A stretch of DNA of 64,000 bases. Origin: Thiothrix winogradskyi. Lineage in GTDB: Bacteria; Pseudomonadota; Gammaproteobacteria; Thiotrichales; Thiotrichaceae. Position numbers and translations under genes: made by a program. Shown here piece after piece: positions 60,224 to 64,000 of the stretch. The stretch lies in assembly GCF_021650935.1 (NCBI RefSeq), contig NZ_CP091244.1, positions 2,666,001 through 2,730,000 on the forward strand. The letters run 5' to 3'. The notes below the pieces were generated by a model that saw only the letters and a list, made by a program, of their open reading frames with translations, did no database searches and was not told where the DNA came from. Within the stretch, counting starts at the first letter, position 1, and the number at the start of each line of letters is the position of its first letter.

Positions 60224-61201
60224 GCCTGTCACCAGTTGGTGAATAAAGCGCAGTTTCACAATAACCTGCCGTGACAGCGTAAAGGGGTAAGCATCCGGCT
60301 GCCCCATGCTGCGGTTGAGCGCATTCATTGTGCGCGAGAGTTGCCGCCATTCCTGCATCAGCAAATGGAAGTCGTCGGGGTTAACAGCCTCACGGTGGAT
60401 TAAGCCAAAGCTGGTCGCTGTCTCCAGCGTATCCATAATGTGCAGGTAATGCGCCCAAGTTTCCGCCCAATCTTCCCACGGATGAGCGCTGGCGTAAGCG
60501 CTAATGTGGCGTTTTTCCCATTGCGGGATTGCGCCATAAGCGTAGTAGCAGTCCAACGATTCGCGGTAATTTTCCTCGCCACCAAACAAATTGCGAAAAC
60601 GCGGATACCATGCCGAATCACGCACCAATTTGTCCCAATAATAATGCCCGCTTTCATGGCGCAAATGCCCCAGCACCGTGCGGTAGCGCTCCTTCAATTG
60701 TTCACGCGCTGTGACCCGATGCGATTCATCCGCTTCCACCGCGTGTAAGGTAATCACCCCATTTTTATGGCCGGTGTACACCACCCTTTTTTTCACCAAC
60801 GGGTTAGTACGTTGATCTTCCAAAAAATCAAACACCATACCGGAACACGGGTCTTGTTCGCGCCCCACCAACGGCAAGCCTAAAGTAATCAACGAATACA
60901 CCAAGCGCCTCTTTGAGCGTTCCAATACCGTCCAACGCTGCACATTGATAGGAATATCTTGTGCCGGAACCGTGCGTGTCAACCGGCACGAATAGCACTG
61001 CTTGTGCTTATCGGTATGCGACAATAACCAATTACACCCCACCGAATGCTCCCGCAGCGAGCATACCCGCAGATGCGGCGCACGGCTCAGCACCAACATT
61101 TCCAAGGTATCCGGGTTAAACCCTAATGATCTGCCACAGCACGGGCATTCCTTATCCTCAAACAATACTTCCTGACCGCAAATACAATGGAAACGTTTCA
61201 T
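60209..61201 (-). CDS. Zinc-binding metallopeptidase (COG4307-type)
   Basis: The 330-residue protein from ATG 61201 has two N-terminal zinc ribbons: CICGQEVLFEDKECPCCGRS and CNWLLSHTDKHKQCYSCRL. The peptidase centre HLRHESGHYYWDKLV holds HExxH-like ligands, with downstream WAETWAHYLHIMDTLETA as the third-ligand region. This is the putative zinc-binding metallo-peptidase family found widely in proteobacteria, often near Anbu-like or circularly permuted ATP-grasp genes. The longer start at 61261 is unlikely because it lacks family similarity. Substrate unknown. Confidence 0.87.
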   Translation of the reverse strand: MKRFHCICGQEVLFEDKECPCCGRSLGFNPDTLEMLVLSRAPHLRVCSLREHSVGCNWLLSHTDKHKQCYSCRLTRTVPAQDIPINVQRWTVLERSKRRLVYSLITLGLPLVGREQDPCSGMVFDFLEDQRTNPLVKKRVVYTGHKNGVITLHAVEADESHRVTAREQLKERYRTVLGHLRHESGHYYWDKLVRDSAWYPRFRNLFGGEENYRESLDCYYAYGAIPQWEKRHISAYASAHPWEDWAETWAHYLHIMDTLETATSFGLIHREAVNPDDFHLLMQEWRQLSRTMNALNRSMGQPDAYPFTLSRQVIVKLRFIHQLVTGSEGM

Positions 61202-61311
61202 TAATCGTAACTCAGTGATTATCCCAAATCTAACCCACGTTATAGTAAACTTGGCTGGCAAGCTAGCGCTTAGCAGCTATGCTTAGAACTGATATTGTTA
61301 TAGAGACGGTT

Positions 61312-61695
61312 ATGAACTCAGAAAAAGTGGTTTTTGGTTTTTTTATCCTGTTGGCGTTGACGTTGAACTTCGGTTTTTTCATTGGCGACATTGACAACAT
61401 TGCCCATCACAATGTCTACGAATTGTTTGCCGCACTGGTCGTCAGCCTGATTGCCACGGTGTTGAAGTTTGGTGACAGAACCCATCTGGGGGCAATTTTT
61501 CTGGCAACCAGTTTGGTGGCAGATTTGCAATTGCTGATGGCTGCCCTGATCTGGGGTTATGCTGCTCACATAAGCCCAACCGGACTCGATACAGAAGCGA
61601 CTGTGGCGATTGTTTCTTTCTCTGGCGGAGCTTTGTTGGCGAACATAGTTTCAGTCATTCTGTTATTGGCGGAAACCATGACCGTGCGCCGCTAG
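61312..61695 (+). CDS. DUF6394-like small membrane protein
   Basis: 127 residues from ATG 61312 with four membrane helices: VFGFFILLALTLNFGFFIGD, an ELFAALVVSLIATVL segment, FLATSLVADLQLLMAALIWG and a C-terminal GALLANIVSVILLLAE. The gene lies 13 bp before a potassium channel gene, a pairing common for this family, which suggests a helper of the channel. Its own function is unknown. ATG 61279 would add 11 residues but lacks a ribosome-binding site. Confidence 0.78.
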   Translation: MNSEKVVFGFFILLALTLNFGFFIGDIDNIAHHNVYELFAALVVSLIATVLKFGDRTHLGAIFLATSLVADLQLLMAALIWGYAAHISPTGLDTEATVAIVSFSGGALLANIVSVILLLAETMTVRR

Positions 61696-61708
61696 GCAGG
61701 AGAAAGCC

Positions 61709-63397
61709 ATGCCTGACATTTTTTATGTGCTATTACGGCGGATGCGTACCCCACTGATTGTGCTAATTGTGGTGTATTCGGTGGCGGTGTTGGGTTTTAC
61801 CCTGATTCCGGGGCAAGATGCGGAAGGTCAGCCTTGGCATATGTCGTTTTTCCACGCACTTTATGTCGTCAGTTACACCGCATCCACCATTGGCTTTGGG
61901 GAAATTCCCTACGCCTTTACCGATGCGCAACGCTTATGGATGATGTTCGTTATCCATCTCACGGTAATTGGCTGGTTGTACAGTATCGGTTCATTACTGA
62001 CCGTGTTGCAAGACCCTGCGTTTCGGCGGTTGCGTACTGAATACGTGTTTCAGCGCAGTGTAAAACGTTTGCGCACTCCGTTTTATCTGGTGTGTGGTTA
62101 CGGCGATACCGGCGGTATTTTGATCAAGGCATTGGCTGATGAAGGCATTAAGGCGGTGGTGGTTGACCGTGATGAAAATCGCCTTAACGCCTTGGAATTG
62201 AATGATTACATCCGCCGTCCGTTGGGGTTGTTAGCGGATGCTGCCAAGCCAGCGGTTTTGGAAATGGCGGGCATTACCAACAGTTATTGCATTGGCGTGA
62301 TTGCGCTGACCGATTCCGACCAAACCAATGTGATGGTGGCATTGAGTGCGCACTTGCTCAACCCAAATCTCCGGGTATTGGCGCGAGTCGAATCCGCAGA
62401 AGCGGCGGCAAGTATCCGTTCTTTTGGCAAAAATGAGGTCATCAACCCGTTCGAGACGTTCGCGGGGCGGTTGGCAATGGCGATTCATTCACCCGGCATG
62501 TATACCTTGTTTACTTGGATGACCGGGGTTCCGCACGAGCCATTGCGTGAGCCGTTATTCCCTGACCGGGGTTTATGGGTAATTTGTGGGTTTGGGCGGT
62601 TTGGCACAGCTTTGCACCGGCATTTGGAAGCGGCGGGCATCCCCATGCAAGTGATTGACCCAGACCCTATTACCAACCAAACTCCGGCGGGGGCAATTAT
62701 TGGCTCAGGGGTAGAGGCAACCACCTTGCAACAAGCCGGGATTAAACAGGCGGTAGGCGTAGTAGCTGGGACAAACGATGACGTGAGCAACTTGTCAATT
62801 TTGATGACCGCCCGCGAATTACGCCGGGATATTTTCATGGTTGCACGGCAGAACCAGCGTGATAACAGCGTGGTGTTTGATCGCGCCGACATTGATCTGC
62901 TGATGAAACGCGGTGATGTGATTGCCCACAAAATTTTTGCCTTGCTGCGAACACCTCTAATCAGCGATTTTCTGGAGACTGCCCGTGAGCACGATAATGA
63001 TTGGGCAAACCAAATGGTTAGCCGGATTTTGGGCGTGGTCAGTGATGAAGTACCCTACTTATGGGAAATCAAAATCAATAAGGTGCGCACTCCCGCGTTG
63101 TACAAAGCGTGTTTGATGGAGCAAGTGCAGTTACGTGATTTGCTACGTGACCCACGCGAGCGGGTTAAAAGTTTGCCTGCCATTCCGCTGTTATTGAAAC
63201 GGGATGGGAAAGCCACGATGTTGCCAGAATTGGACAAGCCGCTGGAAGTGAGCGACCGTTTGCTAATGTGTGCGGCGTGGCCGATTAGTGATGAGATGCG
63301 TTGGGCAACGCAAAATGAAAATGTTTTGCATTATTTACTGACAGGACAAGAGACTTCAGGGGGCGACTTATGGGGAAGATTATTACAAAACCGTTAA
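61709..63397 (+). CDS. Two-RCK potassium channel (TrkA-N type)
   Basis: 562 residues. Two membrane helices (about 15-37 and 72-100) flank a pore loop with selectivity filter TASTIGFGE near residue 58. Two Rossmann-type RCK domains follow: FYLVCGYGDTGGILIKALAD near 125 and LWVICGFGRFGTALHRHLEA near 290, with MVALSAHLLNPNLRVLARVE between them. A C-terminal TrkA-C-like part completes it. TIGFGE in place of the usual TVGYG is a known K+ filter variant. Having both RCK domains in one chain is like BK/GsuK channels. Ligands could be NAD(H) or other nucleotides. Confidence 0.9.
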   Translation: MPDIFYVLLRRMRTPLIVLIVVYSVAVLGFTLIPGQDAEGQPWHMSFFHALYVVSYTASTIGFGEIPYAFTDAQRLWMMFVIHLTVIGWLYSIGSLLTVLQDPAFRRLRTEYVFQRSVKRLRTPFYLVCGYGDTGGILIKALADEGIKAVVVDRDENRLNALELNDYIRRPLGLLADAAKPAVLEMAGITNSYCIGVIALTDSDQTNVMVALSAHLLNPNLRVLARVESAEAAASIRSFGKNEVINPFETFAGRLAMAIHSPGMYTLFTWMTGVPHEPLREPLFPDRGLWVICGFGRFGTALHRHLEAAGIPMQVIDPDPITNQTPAGAIIGSGVEATTLQQAGIKQAVGVVAGTNDDVSNLSILMTARELRRDIFMVARQNQRDNSVVFDRADIDLLMKRGDVIAHKIFALLRTPLISDFLETAREHDNDWANQMVSRILGVVSDEVPYLWEIKINKVRTPALYKACLMEQVQLRDLLRDPRERVKSLPAIPLLLKRDGKATMLPELDKPLEVSDRLLMCAAWPISDEMRWATQNENVLHYLLTGQETSGGDLWGRLLQNR

Positions 63398-63502
63398 TTG
63401 ATTAAAAAATAGTCGTTTTTGTCATCATTTTCAGACGGTGCTAATGTTAAGCTTTTATGACAAGGAATTTATCCAAGCAACAAAACCATAAGGAAAGTCA
63501 AA

Positions 63503-64000
63503 ATGGAACTAGAAGTCGTAGCCATCAAGTACGTAGGTCTTGCCACCGTCAAGCGCTTAGCCGAACATGGCATTACCACCGTCGAACAACTCGCCGCCCT
63601 GTCAGTGGAAGCCTTAACTGCTCTGCCCGGTATCGGTGAAAACACCGCGCCACTCATTATTGCCAATGCACAAGAAATTCTCGCTCCGCCAATCATCGAA
63701 GCTGAAGTCGAAACCCCAGAACCGATGGAAGAAGTAGAAAGCGTTGAAGTTGTGACGGAAGTAGCGCCGGAAACCTCTCCAGAACCCGAACTCTCTGTAA
63801 AAGCCCAAAAGAAACTGGCAAAACAAGCCAAAAAGCTGAAAAAGGCTCAAAAAGCGGAGAAAAAAGCTGCCCGCAAAGCGGAAAAGAAAGCCGAGAAAAA
63901 GGCTGAAAAACAACTAAAAGCCGAGAAAAAAGCCGCCGAAAAAGCAGAAAAGAAAGCCGCAAAACAAGCCAAGAAAGAAAAGAAAGCCGAGAAAAAGGCA
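63503..64000 (+). CDS. Helix-hairpin-helix protein with Lys/Ala-rich tail, 3' end outside window
   Basis: ATG 63503 (AAGGAAAG about 8 bases before) opens a frame that is still open at the window end, 166 codons so far. Residues 1-55 form a helix-hairpin-helix-like domain: VGLATVKRLAEHGITTVEQL then ALTALPGIGENTAPLIIANA, as in DNA-binding HhH and RNA polymerase alpha-CTD-like modules. An acidic linker (about 60-95) leads to a tail of KAEKKA/KAAK repeats. The tail resembles histone H1-like bacterial proteins, so nucleoid binding is possible. It follows the potassium channel gene by 105 bp, a gap with nothing notable. Confidence 0.7.
   Translation, partial: MELEVVAIKYVGLATVKRLAEHGITTVEQLAALSVEALTALPGIGENTAPLIIANAQEILAPPIIEAEVETPEPMEEVESVEVVTEVAPETSPEPELSVKAQKKLAKQAKKLKKAQKAEKKAARKAEKKAEKKAEKQLKAEKKAAEKAEKKAAKQAKKEKKAEKKA

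Overview
The window reads as chromosomal DNA of a Gram-negative gammaproteobacterium. LpxH (lipid A synthesis), Pst/PhoBR with Pho boxes of the E. coli type, TAT-free lipoproteins with normal lipoboxes, Pseudomonas-like REP palindromes and a YqjD/YqjE pair all point that way. A filamentous sulfur oxidiser of the Thiothrix type is my best guess from gene style (TIR-STAND-FGE protein, SBP-fused hybrid kinase, betaine-lipid genes), but no rRNA or marker gene here proves it. No tRNA, rRNA or CRISPR array was recognised.

About 0-30 kb is a general-stress and envelope block. It holds a YqjD/YqjE-like membrane operon running through an AI-2E transporter into a 2846-residue cyclic beta-1,2-glucan synthase. 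Then come small coiled-coil, CsbD-like, lipoprotein and glycine-zipper proteins, a transglutaminase-like protein, a three-part HlyD/FtsX/LolD-type exporter and a P-type cation ATPase. An encapsulated-ferritin-type protein without an encapsulin follows, with CbpA/CbpM, a host-attachment-family protein and a transaldolase-DUF302-phosphoketolase carbon shunt. The block carries several lesions: a DUF2189 gene cleanly split by an insertion sequence, whose own transposase is frameshifted; a membrane protein frameshifted in an A run; and an MFS transporter reduced by an internal deletion.

About 30-40 kb is accessory. A pRiA4b-ORF3-like gene diverges from a tiny ORF plus HTH regulator across a perfect 9-bp palindrome. 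A 951-aa TIR-STAND-TM-FGE protein follows. A Pho-boxed phytase-like lipoprotein is broken by an exact 268-bp tandem duplication. PPK2, two alpha/beta-hydrolases and an SMR pump come next.

About 40-56 kb is a phosphate-starvation island. pstS is followed by a convergent plcP-btaB-btaA operon (phospholipid breakdown to diacylglycerol, then betaine lipid), then divergent olsB (first step of ornithine lipids) leading into pstCAB-phoU-phoB-phoR. Pho-box-like 11-bp repeats stand in front of pstS, btaA, olsB, probably pstC, and the phytase-like gene. Together these genes would sense low phosphate, import phosphate at high affinity, and replace membrane phospholipids with phosphorus-free lipids. A low-affinity Pit transporter with its DUF47 partner follows on the other strand.

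About 56-64 kb holds a substrate-binding-domain hybrid sensor kinase overlapping lpxH, an Anbu-type proteasome-like protease, a zinc metallopeptidase, a DUF6394-like membrane protein with a two-RCK potassium channel, and the start of a helix-hairpin-helix protein with a long Lys/Ala-rich tail cut by the window end.
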